The position numbers were made by a program, and so were the translations under genes. Below the pieces are notes generated by a model that worked only from the letters and a program-made list of their open reading frames with translations, searched no databases and had not been told where the DNA came from. From the NCBI GenBank assembly GCA_947629375.1, contig CANRDN010000001.1, forward strand, positions 1 through 64,000: 64,000 nt of DNA, written 5' to 3'. Shown one piece after another: positions 30,887 to 39,895 of this stretch. This stretch comes from an uncultured Bacilli bacterium (lineage in GTDB: Bacteria; Bacillota_I; Bacilli_A; RF39; UBA660). The stretch's first letter is position 1. Each line of letters opens with the position of its first letter.

Positions 30887-31720
30887 TTATCTACCTCTTT
30901 TTCTATCTATTTCTTTTTTTAAAGAATTATAACCATATGTTTCTATTCCTAAGTCATTAAGTGTCTTCTGTCTATCGTTATTTGGGTTTTGAACAAGCAT
31001 ATCAATTAGTTCTTTAATTTCAGCTTTATCTTTATATCTTTCCATTATTTGTAAAGTTGCATCCATTGAAGAGTAAGGCACTAAACATTGTAATGTTGCT
31101 TTCAAGATATCTTTTTCTTGTCTATCGTAGTAGGAATCTATTTCCCCTAAGTCTTGGTAACCACTATCGGTAAACATTTCTTCTGCTCTTTTATTTAATA
31201 GATTCTTATGATAATTATTATACGATAAAATATACTTTTTAGCATTATATAAAAGTTCTTTTAAGTGTTTTGGACTAAAAGAATCTTCTTTTCCTTGTTC
31301 TTTTAAATAAAGATATTCAAGAAGTAGTGATAATACTGAACTAAATTCACAAGGTATAGAGTAATCATTAGGCATCTTGTCACTATTTTCGTTAGCAAGC
31401 ACAACACCAAGAAAATAGACAAGTTCTCTTTTGTACTCATCTATTGGTGTCCATCTAGGAAATAAAAGAGTTGGATCTTCTCCTTCAACAAAAAGAGAGC
31501 CTTCTTTTACTACAAATGGTGACCCCACTACTCTTATCGGTTTATTCTCAATTATTTTAACAGCACTAGATGGAAGATAATCTTCAATTAAAGAAGGACA
31601 TTCCGTAACCTCTTCCCAACTAGTCTTATCTTTTTCTTTTTTATGTTTTTCTGGTTTATTATCTACAAGATACTTTGAGACACTGTAGACATCTAAACTT
31701 CTTCCATATAATCTACTCAC
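30887..31720 (-). CDS. 'MSRLYGR' family protein 2, putative degenerate peptidase-like paralog
   Basis: MSRLYGRSLDVYSVSKYLVD...; SSVLSLLLEYLYLKEQGKEDSFSPKHL; LGIETYGYNSLKKEI. Confidence 0.75.
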   Translation of the reverse strand: MSRLYGRSLDVYSVSKYLVDNKPEKHKKEKDKTSWEEVTECPSLIEDYLPSSAVKIIENKPIRVVGSPFVVKEGSLFVEGEDPTLLFPRWTPIDEYKRELVYFLGVVLANENSDKMPNDYSIPCEFSSVLSLLLEYLYLKEQGKEDSFSPKHLKELLYNAKKYILSYNNYHKNLLNKRAEEMFTDSGYQDLGEIDSYYDRQEKDILKATLQCLVPYSSMDATLQIMERYKDKAEIKELIDMLVQNPNNDRQKTLNDLGIETYGYNSLKKEIDRKRGR

Positions 31721-31722
31721 TT

Positions 31723-32481
31723 TTATCCCCTTCTTTTAATTTCTTTTCTTAAAGCTTTAAAACCATATGAATCAATATTTCTTTCTAACATTATTTCTTC
31801 TCGATTATTATTTTTATTTTCATATAGTTCTTCAATTAATTTTTTTATTTCTTCTTTATCATAACCAAGTTCTATAATTTGAAGTAATGCTTCTAAAGAA
31901 GATAATGGTACAAGAAATAGTAAAGTGTTCCATAAGAAACTACCTTCAGGAATCGTTCTAAAATCACTATTAAAGTCTTCAAATATTTTAATATACTCTT
32001 TAGCATTTAAAGTTAAGTCACTTATATGTTTACTGCTAAAGGAATCTTCTTTATTATCTTCTTTCATATATAGGTACTCCACAAGTAATGGAAGTAAATC
32101 ACTATATTGACATTTTAAGTCAAATTCTGATGGTACAAGATCCATATTTTTTCTTCTTAGTAAGTCACCAACAAAGTATAAAAGTTCTCTTTTGTACTCT
32201 TCTTTTGGTTTTTTAGTAGGAAATATTATAATGTTTTCTTTATCATCTGTACCACTATAGATTGTATTTCTAATAAAGTTATTGTACCCAAGTCTAATAT
32301 GACATTCATTTAAGTAGTCTTGCATATCTTTTGAAAAATATGGGTCTACCATCTTTGCTGCTTCTACTAATCCATCAGGAGAAGTTTTAGATAGATCTCT
32401 TTTATATTTTCCGTGATTATTCTCCATTAAAAACTTGGATATATAATATACATCATCTGTTCTACCATATAATCTACTCAT
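31723..32481 (-). CDS. 'MSRLYGR' family protein 1, putative degenerate peptidase-like paralog
   Basis: MSRLYGRTDDVYYISKFLME...; SDLLPLLVEYLYMKEDNKEDSFSSKHI; NIDSYGFKALRKEI. Confidence 0.75.
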   Translation of the reverse strand: MSRLYGRTDDVYYISKFLMENNHGKYKRDLSKTSPDGLVEAAKMVDPYFSKDMQDYLNECHIRLGYNNFIRNTIYSGTDDKENIIIFPTKKPKEEYKRELLYFVGDLLRRKNMDLVPSEFDLKCQYSDLLPLLVEYLYMKEDNKEDSFSSKHISDLTLNAKEYIKIFEDFNSDFRTIPEGSFLWNTLLFLVPLSSLEALLQIIELGYDKEEIKKLIEELYENKNNNREEIMLERNIDSYGFKALRKEIKRRG

Positions 32482-32483
32482 AA

Positions 32484-33329
32484 TTACCTCGACATCTTCT
32501 TGTATTCTTTTGAAAGTTTAGGGCAACCATCAGTTACAATATTTAGACTGCGTGCTGTTGCAATAAGAGATTTACCATTTGTTATATCTTCCACTTCATC
32601 TCCCACAGCATACAAATCATCATCCATAATATCGATTAAGTTTAGTACAAATTCAAGAGACTCTAAAAATTTGTAATAATCTGCAAAAAGTTGGGTATTG
32701 TACACTCTTACCGCATTGTTTCTTGTTTCATCGATTCTTTTATATATTTTCATAAGTGATCTTGCTTCTTCTTGTTCCATTGGTAATCTTTCAGATAAGA
32801 AAGCTCTTTTAGCATCTTCTTTATTTTTATATTTACGAAGTTCCATCAAGTATTCCATAAACATTGGTAATGCTTCACTATATTCTAAGAAACTCTTTCT
32901 TACCATTTCAATTTCTGGAATATGACCAATTTCGTGAGCATATCCCATCTGATCACTCATCGTTAATTTTTTAGGAGGCAAATTAAGTTTAAATCTATTT
33001 CTTCCTTGAGCTCTTAAGTTATAAAAAAGACTTACTTCAGGACTTTTTCTAACAAGTGTTACATCTTTTGTCTTGGAATCAAAGTAATCAACTATATTAG
33101 AATTCTCAAATATTTTTAAAGATCTTAAAAAGTATGGTCTTAATACTTCCACTTTAACTGGATCTTTTGATTCACAAGAATCAGGAAGAGTTGATCTAGA
33201 TATTTTTCTACATAATTTAAATATTTCTTCTCTTTCAGGTTCTTCATAACTATTTTTATAAGATAAACCCATATTCTTCATTTCACTATCGTACTGTATT
33301 GTTTTTACTGCCACTTCTTTTGTATTCAT
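32484..33329 (-). CDS. HExxH gluzincin-like protein (family P, copy 3)
   Basis: MGYAHEIGHIPEIEMVRKSFLEYSEALPMFMEYL; C-term KSLIATARSLNIVTDGCPKL. Confidence 0.75.
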   Translation of the reverse strand: MNTKEVAVKTIQYDSEMKNMGLSYKNSYEEPEREEIFKLCRKISRSTLPDSCESKDPVKVEVLRPYFLRSLKIFENSNIVDYFDSKTKDVTLVRKSPEVSLFYNLRAQGRNRFKLNLPPKKLTMSDQMGYAHEIGHIPEIEMVRKSFLEYSEALPMFMEYLMELRKYKNKEDAKRAFLSERLPMEQEEARSLMKIYKRIDETRNNAVRVYNTQLFADYYKFLESLEFVLNLIDIMDDDLYAVGDEVEDITNGKSLIATARSLNIVTDGCPKLSKEYKKMSR

Positions 33330-33482
33330 AAAATCCCCCTCACCGTATATATATTATATTTAAAATCTTTTATTTTTCAATCATTTTCTTGCTATTTTAA
33401 TTGTTTTGAACAAAGCAATCAATGTAAAAAATTGAAACGAAAAGAAAACTTTGCTACAATAATATTTGATGTGAGGTTATTT

Positions 33483-34178
33483 ATGGATAGATTATTTAAA
33501 AATGTAAAAAGCATATCAGCACAAGATAGAGGTTTTGGTAATACTTTAATGCACTTTAAGTATAGTGTAAATGAAGATGATATAGATACAACTGTTGATA
33601 TTACTATGAGAAATGGTATAAGACCACCTAGATTTAAAACGATTAAAAAAGAATCTGAAAATTTTGTCAACGGCTTTAAAGTTGTTCTAATTACTAACGG
33701 AGAATATGCCTATATTAGAGAAAGTGATAATACTTTATTGCCATATAGATACGATGTGGCAACTGACTTTAATGAATACGGGTACGCTATGGTTGGTAAA
33801 GATGGAAAAGTTTCTTGGATAAATAAAGACTTTGAATATCTTAATTCCGAAGGCAAAATGGTAAAAGAACATATTAATGAAGATCCTCCACGAGGATTTG
33901 TTGAAAATGTAAATGATATTTACACACCATTTAATGGTTGGGTAAGAGTGCAAGCTTTTAATAACGGTAAAAATCCTTTGTCTTTATTGTGGAATGGAAC
34001 TGCATTGATAGATCGTGGATATGATTATCATTTCTTTGGACCTGATGGAAAGCTAAAAGAGTTTTATAAATATGATGGTGAAGTCGATAAAGAATATAAG
34101 CGCAAAAGTTTTGTTTTAAGAAAAGATTTTAATGAAAAAGGAAAAGCATTAAAAAAAGAATACAAACAAAATAAATAA
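33483..34178 (+). CDS. Hypothetical protein, possibly WG/KWG-repeat-like
   Basis: Opposite strand to the island; NEYGYAMVGKDGKVSWINKDFEYLNSEGKMV resembles WG-repeat units; start ATG 33483 preceded by GTGAGG. Confidence 0.6.
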   Translation: MDRLFKNVKSISAQDRGFGNTLMHFKYSVNEDDIDTTVDITMRNGIRPPRFKTIKKESENFVNGFKVVLITNGEYAYIRESDNTLLPYRYDVATDFNEYGYAMVGKDGKVSWINKDFEYLNSEGKMVKEHINEDPPRGFVENVNDIYTPFNGWVRVQAFNNGKNPLSLLWNGTALIDRGYDYHFFGPDGKLKEFYKYDGEVDKEYKRKSFVLRKDFNEKGKALKKEYKQNK

Positions 34179-34261
34179 GTTGTATATCAACAAATAATTT
34201 ATTCACTTCTTACTCAAAATTTAGCATTGATATACATTTAATAACTATCTTTTAAATTTGG

Positions 34262-34300
34262 TATTCCCAAAAAAGTCAATTATGGAGTTTTTTGGGAATA
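34262..34300. terminator. 13-bp perfect hairpin in convergent intergenic region
   Basis: TATTCCCAAAAAA / TTTTTTGGGAATA, 13-nt loop. Confidence 0.5.
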
Positions 34301-34325
34301 GAAATCATAGTTTAACCAATAACTA

Positions 34326-34358
34326 GAAAAAGTCATCATATCGATGGCTTCTTTTCTT
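34326..34358 (-). terminator. Intrinsic terminator after the 34381-35301 gene (possibly bidirectional)
   Basis: AGTCATC-ATATC-GATGGCT stem with flanking A/T runs. Confidence 0.5.
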
Positions 34359-34380
34359 TAATTAATAAAATTCTAATTTT

Positions 34381-35301
34381 TTATCTTTTCTTTTTCAAAA
34401 TATGGGCTTCATCATAAACATTATATTGTTCTTCATCTACTTTAATATAATCACCTAAAGAAATAGTATCTAAATATGCTTTAATATCTTCCTTTACATC
34501 TTTGCCATTTACTCCCATTTCTTCTGGCCAATTAACAAAAATATTATTCTTATCAATATTTAAAAACTGCTTAATTTCATCGGCAGTCATTCCCCTACCA
34601 TATCCTTCCGTCCATTCTCTGCATAGTCCATTTGTTGTTTCTTTTACTCTAAAAATTATTCTTCTTAAAAACGAAGGATTGCAAAAGGCAAAATATAATT
34701 TTTGTAAATTAATTTTTTCACCTGGAGATTTTAATATTGCTTCAATTTTTAATACTTGATTACCAGTCTTTGTAATCGAAAAGAAATTCAAATAAACTCT
34801 ATAACCATTACTTTCAAAAAAATCAATCAAAGAAAGAGTAAGTAATCCGTTCATTAATATTTGTTCACTACTTGTAAAACCTGGACACGAACAATTATAA
34901 TTAATTGTTATAATATTTTGTGGATTATTATCACTATATATTTTCCTCATCGAAAATGGGAGATTATTAATAGCATTGACTACATTTGGAACACCTCCAC
35001 AAATGTAATTTTTATAAACTCTTTTTTCAGCAATATAAGGAAAACTCTTATCTATCTGTTTTTTTAAAGCAAGGAATTTGTCAAAATCTTCATACCAACC
35101 ACTTTCAAACATATTTAACGCTTCAGAAAAAGAATTAGTCTTATACCAATCAACATCTGAAGTTCTTTGGGATGCTAACTCTTTACCTAAAAAAGTTTTT
35201 GATGTATCAGCATTTTTAATATGAGAAATTAAATCTTGTTTATTTGCAAATTTTAGTTCAAAGAATTCATAACCATCATTAGAATAAATATTACTTTTCA
35301 T
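34381..35301 (-). CDS. Hypothetical protein linked to AAA+ ATPase (phage-like partner, possible DUF7192-like)
   Basis: WYKTNSFSEALNMFESGW and GLLTLSLIDFFESNGYRVYLNFFS resemble AAA-linked phage proteins from memory; 3-nt gap to ATPase gene. Confidence 0.65.
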   Translation of the reverse strand: MKSNIYSNDGYEFFELKFANKQDLISHIKNADTSKTFLGKELASQRTSDVDWYKTNSFSEALNMFESGWYEDFDKFLALKKQIDKSFPYIAEKRVYKNYICGGVPNVVNAINNLPFSMRKIYSDNNPQNIITINYNCSCPGFTSSEQILMNGLLTLSLIDFFESNGYRVYLNFFSITKTGNQVLKIEAILKSPGEKINLQKLYFAFCNPSFLRRIIFRVKETTNGLCREWTEGYGRGMTADEIKQFLNIDKNNIFVNWPEEMGVNGKDVKEDIKAYLDTISLGDYIKVDEEQYNVYDEAHILKKKR

Positions 35302-35304
35302 AAT

Positions 35305-36633
35305 TTATGCCTTCTTTAACATCAGTTTTTTGAATTCTTCAGTATAAGCAGATTTTTCGATTTGTTCGTCATCAAATCTTTGAGCTATAATTTTCATATC
35401 TTCATAATCTAATTCTTTAATAACTGTATATAGCAAGATTTCTTCAGTTCTAAATCCTGCTTTTTTTAATTTACTTGCATAATCGATATTTCTTGTTGTA
35501 ACGGTGTGTCTAATTCCACAATCGTCTATAATTCTTCTAAAGTCCCAAAAGAAATGTAGTAGTTCATCATCATCAATTTTTGACTTTTCAATCTTAGGGT
35601 CATAATCAAAATAAACTGGAATAAATCTATCTAGTGAGGCAGCATCCAATTCATTTCTTCCACAATACATTCTATTTGCTCCATTTCCCCAAGTATTAGC
35701 AGCTGTGATTAGTCTAAAATTAGGATTGGCTTCTGTAAATTTACCATCTTCGAAAGCCATATAAATATTACCATTTGTCGTGGCACCAATCGCAGAATTT
35801 AATGATAATAGTGCTGAAGCGTGACTAGTATCAATTTCATCTAAGAAGAATAATCCACCATCTTTGAAAGCTTTATAAAATTGAGTTTCTTTATACTTTC
35901 CGTGGGCATCAGTAAAACCTAGTAACTTATATTCTTCACTAGCATTATTTGTATAATACATTGGTAAATCTAATGCTTTTGCTACTTGACCTACACATAC
36001 TGATTTACCAGATCCAGTTGGACCGATTAACATAACAGGTAATCCCATTCTTGCTAACTTATATATTGTTTCAAATTTTTGATGATATACTTCTTGATCT
36101 AGTGTCTTTTCAAGTTTACCATTATTATATATTTGAATATTTCTAGGTCTAACATCTTCAACTTCAATTCTCTTGGTTGCTTCTTTTACTATGTCATCGA
36201 CAACTCTTTGTTTAACTCTTTCTATGTAGTCAGCTAGTTCATAAGCATCTTTTGCATATCCCTTTATTACTTCTTTTTGAGATTCTATTATTTCATTTGC
36301 TTTTTCGTCAACTTTTTTTAATGTGTTTTCTTCTTCTTCAGCTATTTCTTTCTTAACACTTTCTACATACTCATTTAAAGAATCTATTATTTTTTTTCTA
36401 ATAGCATCCTTAAATTTACTGATATCGTCTAAATCATTTAAGTAATGATCTATAGTTTCTTCTATAGTTCCTACAAGTCCTTTAATTCTACTTTTTGATA
36501 ATAATCTATTAGTTAATTTATTTATATCAGTTTCTATATCAATTTTTGATATTATCTTTTGAACCTCTTCTTTTATTATTTTTTCTGCAAAAGCACTTAA
36601 TTCCAATTTTTCATTTTCTGTTAAATCTGTCAT
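35305..36633 (-). CDS. MoxR/CbbQ-like AAA+ ATPase (AAA_5) with N-terminal coiled coil
   Basis: GPTGSGKSVCVGQVAKALDLPMYYTNNASEEYKLLGF, Walker B GGLFFLDEID, ITAANTWGNG sensor 1, SLDRFIPVYFDYD arginine finger. Confidence 0.9.
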   Translation of the reverse strand: MTDLTENEKLELSAFAEKIIKEEVQKIISKIDIETDINKLTNRLLSKSRIKGLVGTIEETIDHYLNDLDDISKFKDAIRKKIIDSLNEYVESVKKEIAEEEENTLKKVDEKANEIIESQKEVIKGYAKDAYELADYIERVKQRVVDDIVKEATKRIEVEDVRPRNIQIYNNGKLEKTLDQEVYHQKFETIYKLARMGLPVMLIGPTGSGKSVCVGQVAKALDLPMYYTNNASEEYKLLGFTDAHGKYKETQFYKAFKDGGLFFLDEIDTSHASALLSLNSAIGATTNGNIYMAFEDGKFTEANPNFRLITAANTWGNGANRMYCGRNELDAASLDRFIPVYFDYDPKIEKSKIDDDELLHFFWDFRRIIDDCGIRHTVTTRNIDYASKLKKAGFRTEEILLYTVIKELDYEDMKIIAQRFDDEQIEKSAYTEEFKKLMLKKA

Positions 36634-37568
36634 TGTTTTTTTACCCCCAAGACTAATTTTTTACTATTTTCATTTTCGAATTTTTGGATATATTCCTTAA
36701 AATTTTGAACATAAAAATTTGCATCAAAAGGAATCCCAAAATATTCTAATATCATTTCAAAATCAATATGTTTTATATTTAACAAAAATTTACTTACAAA
36801 CTCTAAATATTCCTCTTTTTGTTTTTCATCAAAGTTATCAAACACATTAGCAAGTGATATTCCTATTGGATAGCTTATATGTCTATATAAGTCTTTTTTT
36901 AGTGTTTCAATTTCTGATACAAGTGAACGATATTTTACATCATCATAACGAGGATTTTTAATTTCTTTTATAGTAGTATTATCTAACTCTTCTTCTTTTA
37001 TTGAATATTTTTTAATTAATTCCTTAAGTCTATCTATACAATAAAATGCATTGTTAATATTTAATAATTCAAATTGCTGGGCATAATCATCATATCCAAA
37101 ATCATTAATATATCTTTCCAAGCAGAGCCTACCAAACAGGATAGATAGTGTTTCATCATATATTGTACTAGAATGTAAATATCTTTCATTGTTAATCTTC
37201 GTAGAAGATTTTAATCCGTGTCCTACTTCGTGAGCAAATGTACATAAATTCATACCATTTTTTATATGTGGGGCTACAATAACAACGTCTCTAATTACTC
37301 CCGATGTCACTTTAGAAACACAAGATGCGTTTTCAGCTTTATAATCTTCTACGAAATCAATTTTATCTTTTGCAATTTTCAAAAAAGCCAAATAAAGTCT
37401 TACATCGATATCCTTCAACATATTACCAATATATTTTATTCCAATATCATCTGTGAAGAATTTATTCCTAAGTGGTAATTTAATTTTAAAAGGTAAATTG
37501 TTTGTAACAAACTCTGAATTGCTAAAAGTGTCAATAAAGTTTTTTTCACTTTCTAACATTTTTTCCAT
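36630..37568 (-). CDS. HExxH, M3-like metallopeptidase-like protein
   Basis: LCTFAHEVGHGLKSSTKINNERYLHSSTIYDETLSILFGRLCLE: HEVGH plus downstream ETLS..FGRL as in oligoendopeptidase-type gluzincins. Confidence 0.75.
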   Translation of the reverse strand: MEKMLESEKNFIDTFSNSEFVTNNLPFKIKLPLRNKFFTDDIGIKYIGNMLKDIDVRLYLAFLKIAKDKIDFVEDYKAENASCVSKVTSGVIRDVVIVAPHIKNGMNLCTFAHEVGHGLKSSTKINNERYLHSSTIYDETLSILFGRLCLERYINDFGYDDYAQQFELLNINNAFYCIDRLKELIKKYSIKEEELDNTTIKEIKNPRYDDVKYRSLVSEIETLKKDLYRHISYPIGISLANVFDNFDEKQKEEYLEFVSKFLLNIKHIDFEMILEYFGIPFDANFYVQNFKEYIQKFENENSKKLVLGVKKQ

Positions 37569-37603
37569 AAATGACCCCCATCATTTAATTTTTTATATTG
37601 CAA

Positions 37604-38422
37604 TTATTTTCTTGTTAAACTCATCAAATTAGGACATCCTGTCGTAGATATACCCAAAGTTTTAGCTATTTTCTTCATTGATTTTTCACTTTCAATGTAT
37701 TTAGATAATTCCATAGTCACATCTTTATTATCTTTTTCATAGATTTTAATAAGTTCTATAGCTAACTCTAAAGATTTTAAATATTTATATGCTTCTTTTT
37801 GCTCAAGTTCTAAGCATCTATCTCTATAAGAATTATTTCCTTTTATCATTTTTTGATAACTCAAATATTCTCTAGCAGCATCTTTAGCCATCTGTAATCT
37901 TATTTTTAAGAAGATATCAAAAGCATTTTCTTCATCTACTTGTTTACAAGCTAAATACTCGAAAAACATTGGTAATGCTTCAATATATTCGTAATACTCA
38001 TTGGAATGTGGTTTAAGCATTTGAGGAAGATGACCAAGTTCGTGTGAGAACTCAACATAGTCAATCGTATGAAGAGGTCGACGAGTTAAAAATAAAGTTT
38101 GTTTTATGGGATTTCCCAGTAACAATCCTTCCCCATTATTAAGTTCGTGTGTTTTAACAACAGCAATTTTATCGATATGATTTTTATAAAATGCTTGGGA
38201 ATTAAAATCTAAATTACAAATAGACCCTAAAAATTTGTTTTTAAAGTGGTATTCTGGCATAGCATCCCCTAAATATCTAGATGTTTTTGAATCTCTTAAA
38301 GCTTTACAAACACCTATTCTATCTTCTTCATCGTTTATAAATTTACAATTAAAAAGTTTATTGCTCTCCATATTTTCTTTGAAGAGACTTTTATAATAAT
38401 CATTATTACCCATACTAACCAC
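37604..38422 (-). CDS. HExxH gluzincin-like protein (family P, copy 2)
   Basis: VEFSHELGHLPQMLKPHSNEYYEYIEALPMFFEYLA; C-term KSMKKIAKTLGISTTGCPNL. Confidence 0.78.
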   Translation of the reverse strand: MVSMGNNDYYKSLFKENMESNKLFNCKFINDEEDRIGVCKALRDSKTSRYLGDAMPEYHFKNKFLGSICNLDFNSQAFYKNHIDKIAVVKTHELNNGEGLLLGNPIKQTLFLTRRPLHTIDYVEFSHELGHLPQMLKPHSNEYYEYIEALPMFFEYLACKQVDEENAFDIFLKIRLQMAKDAAREYLSYQKMIKGNNSYRDRCLELEQKEAYKYLKSLELAIELIKIYEKDNKDVTMELSKYIESEKSMKKIAKTLGISTTGCPNLMSLTRK

Positions 38423-38424
38423 CC

Positions 38425-39261
38425 TTATTTTGCTGCGCCTTTAGCAATTTTTAATAACTTTTTGCAACCGGAAGTATCTATACCTAAAGTTTTACCTATA
38501 TCTTTTAGTGATTTATCTCCAGTTACATATTTATCTACTTCACTTAAAGCAATATCTTCGTCTTCACTTATTCTTTCTATAAGTTTAAGAACATATTCAA
38601 AAGAATGAAAGTAGCTTTCTACTCTTTTGGTCTTCATCTCTAAATATTTTTTACCAACATCATCCAAGCCTTCTAAAGAATATTTATAGTAAAAAAATAC
38701 TTGGGCACTTTCTTTTAAAATTGCTAATCTATTTTTTAAGAATTCATAAATTCCTTCTATATTTTCTGCCTTATACCAAGCTAGATACTCCATAAGCATA
38801 GGTAAAACTTCGTTATATTCAAAGTAATCATCCTTAGCGACTTTAATAAATCCAGGTATATGACCTAACTCGTGTGAAAAGCAAGCAAAGTCATAAGCAT
38901 ATAATGGTCTATAAGTTATGTGTATAAGTTGAGAATCTTTTTTACCTAAAGAATAAGCTTCATCGTGTCCAATATATGGGTCTCTAACTAACTTTATTTT
39001 AGGCATTTGATTTTTGTAAAAATCTTGAGTATCTTTCCCCATCTTTTTTATCGTATCTAAAAATAAAGCTTTTAAATCGACATCTTTTAATTTTTTCCCT
39101 AAAGATTCTTTTAAGTAAACTCTATTAAATACATCTATCAATTCCTCATAGTCCTGATTGTCAATAAAGGTATAAGAAGAGTCTTTTATCGTTCTTTCAA
39201 AATTATCTATTTCCTCTTCGTATTCATCCATATTCGTATTCTTCATACCAGCATCCCCCAA
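38425..39261 (-). CDS. HExxH gluzincin-like protein (family P, copy 1)
   Basis: ACFSHELGHIPGFIKVAKDDYFEYNEVLPMLMEYLA; C-term KSLKDIGKTLGIDTSGCKKL. Confidence 0.78.
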   Translation of the reverse strand: MGDAGMKNTNMDEYEEEIDNFERTIKDSSYTFIDNQDYEELIDVFNRVYLKESLGKKLKDVDLKALFLDTIKKMGKDTQDFYKNQMPKIKLVRDPYIGHDEAYSLGKKDSQLIHITYRPLYAYDFACFSHELGHIPGFIKVAKDDYFEYNEVLPMLMEYLAWYKAENIEGIYEFLKNRLAILKESAQVFFYYKYSLEGLDDVGKKYLEMKTKRVESYFHSFEYVLKLIERISEDEDIALSEVDKYVTGDKSLKDIGKTLGIDTSGCKKLLKIAKGAAK

Positions 39262-39311
39262 TTACTTGGCATATTATACCACATTTTAAATAGTTTTGCA
39301 ATAAAAAAGAA

Positions 39312-39860
39312 CTAAACGCTCATTAGTTCCTCTTCTTTTACTTTTAACATTTCTTCAATTTTCTTATTGTACTCGTTTACTAAATCTTGAACTTGTTTAT
39401 CTTTTCCTTTTTGTTCATCTTCAGGAAGTTTTGCTTTTTCAATATCTTCCATCGTATCTCTTCTTATATTTCTTACTGCTACTTTAGATTCTTCAGCCAT
39501 TGCTTTTACTTGTTTTGCAAGTTCTTTTCTTCTGTCTTCAGTTAGTGGTGGGATAACAATTCTTACTGTTTCTCCATCATTATTTGGTGTGAATCCTAAA
39601 TCTGCTTCAAAAATAGCTTTTTCGATAGCGTGTAAGCAAGATCTATCGAACGGTTTAATTAATAATTGTCTTGCTTCAGGAACAGATACTGTTGCAAGTT
39701 GTTTAAGTGGTGTATCAACTCCATAATAAGAAACCATTACTCCATCTAAGACATTAGGATTTGCTCTTCCTGCTCTTACTGTTAAAAATCTCTTCTCTAA
39801 ATTATCAAGTGCTTTAAGCATTTTCTCTTCTGCTTCTTCAATAAAATTTTGTTCTTCCAT
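39312..39860 (-). CDS. frr: Ribosome recycling factor
   Basis: RAGRANPNVLDGVMVSYYG, PPLTEDRRKELAKQVKAMAEESKVAVRNIRRD. Confidence 0.97.
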   Translation of the reverse strand: MEEQNFIEEAEEKMLKALDNLEKRFLTVRAGRANPNVLDGVMVSYYGVDTPLKQLATVSVPEARQLLIKPFDRSCLHAIEKAIFEADLGFTPNNDGETVRIVIPPLTEDRRKELAKQVKAMAEESKVAVRNIRRDTMEDIEKAKLPEDEQKGKDKQVQDLVNEYNKKIEEMLKVKEEELMSV

Positions 39861-39895
39861 TATTTATCTCCTTAATTCAATTTTACTATATATTT

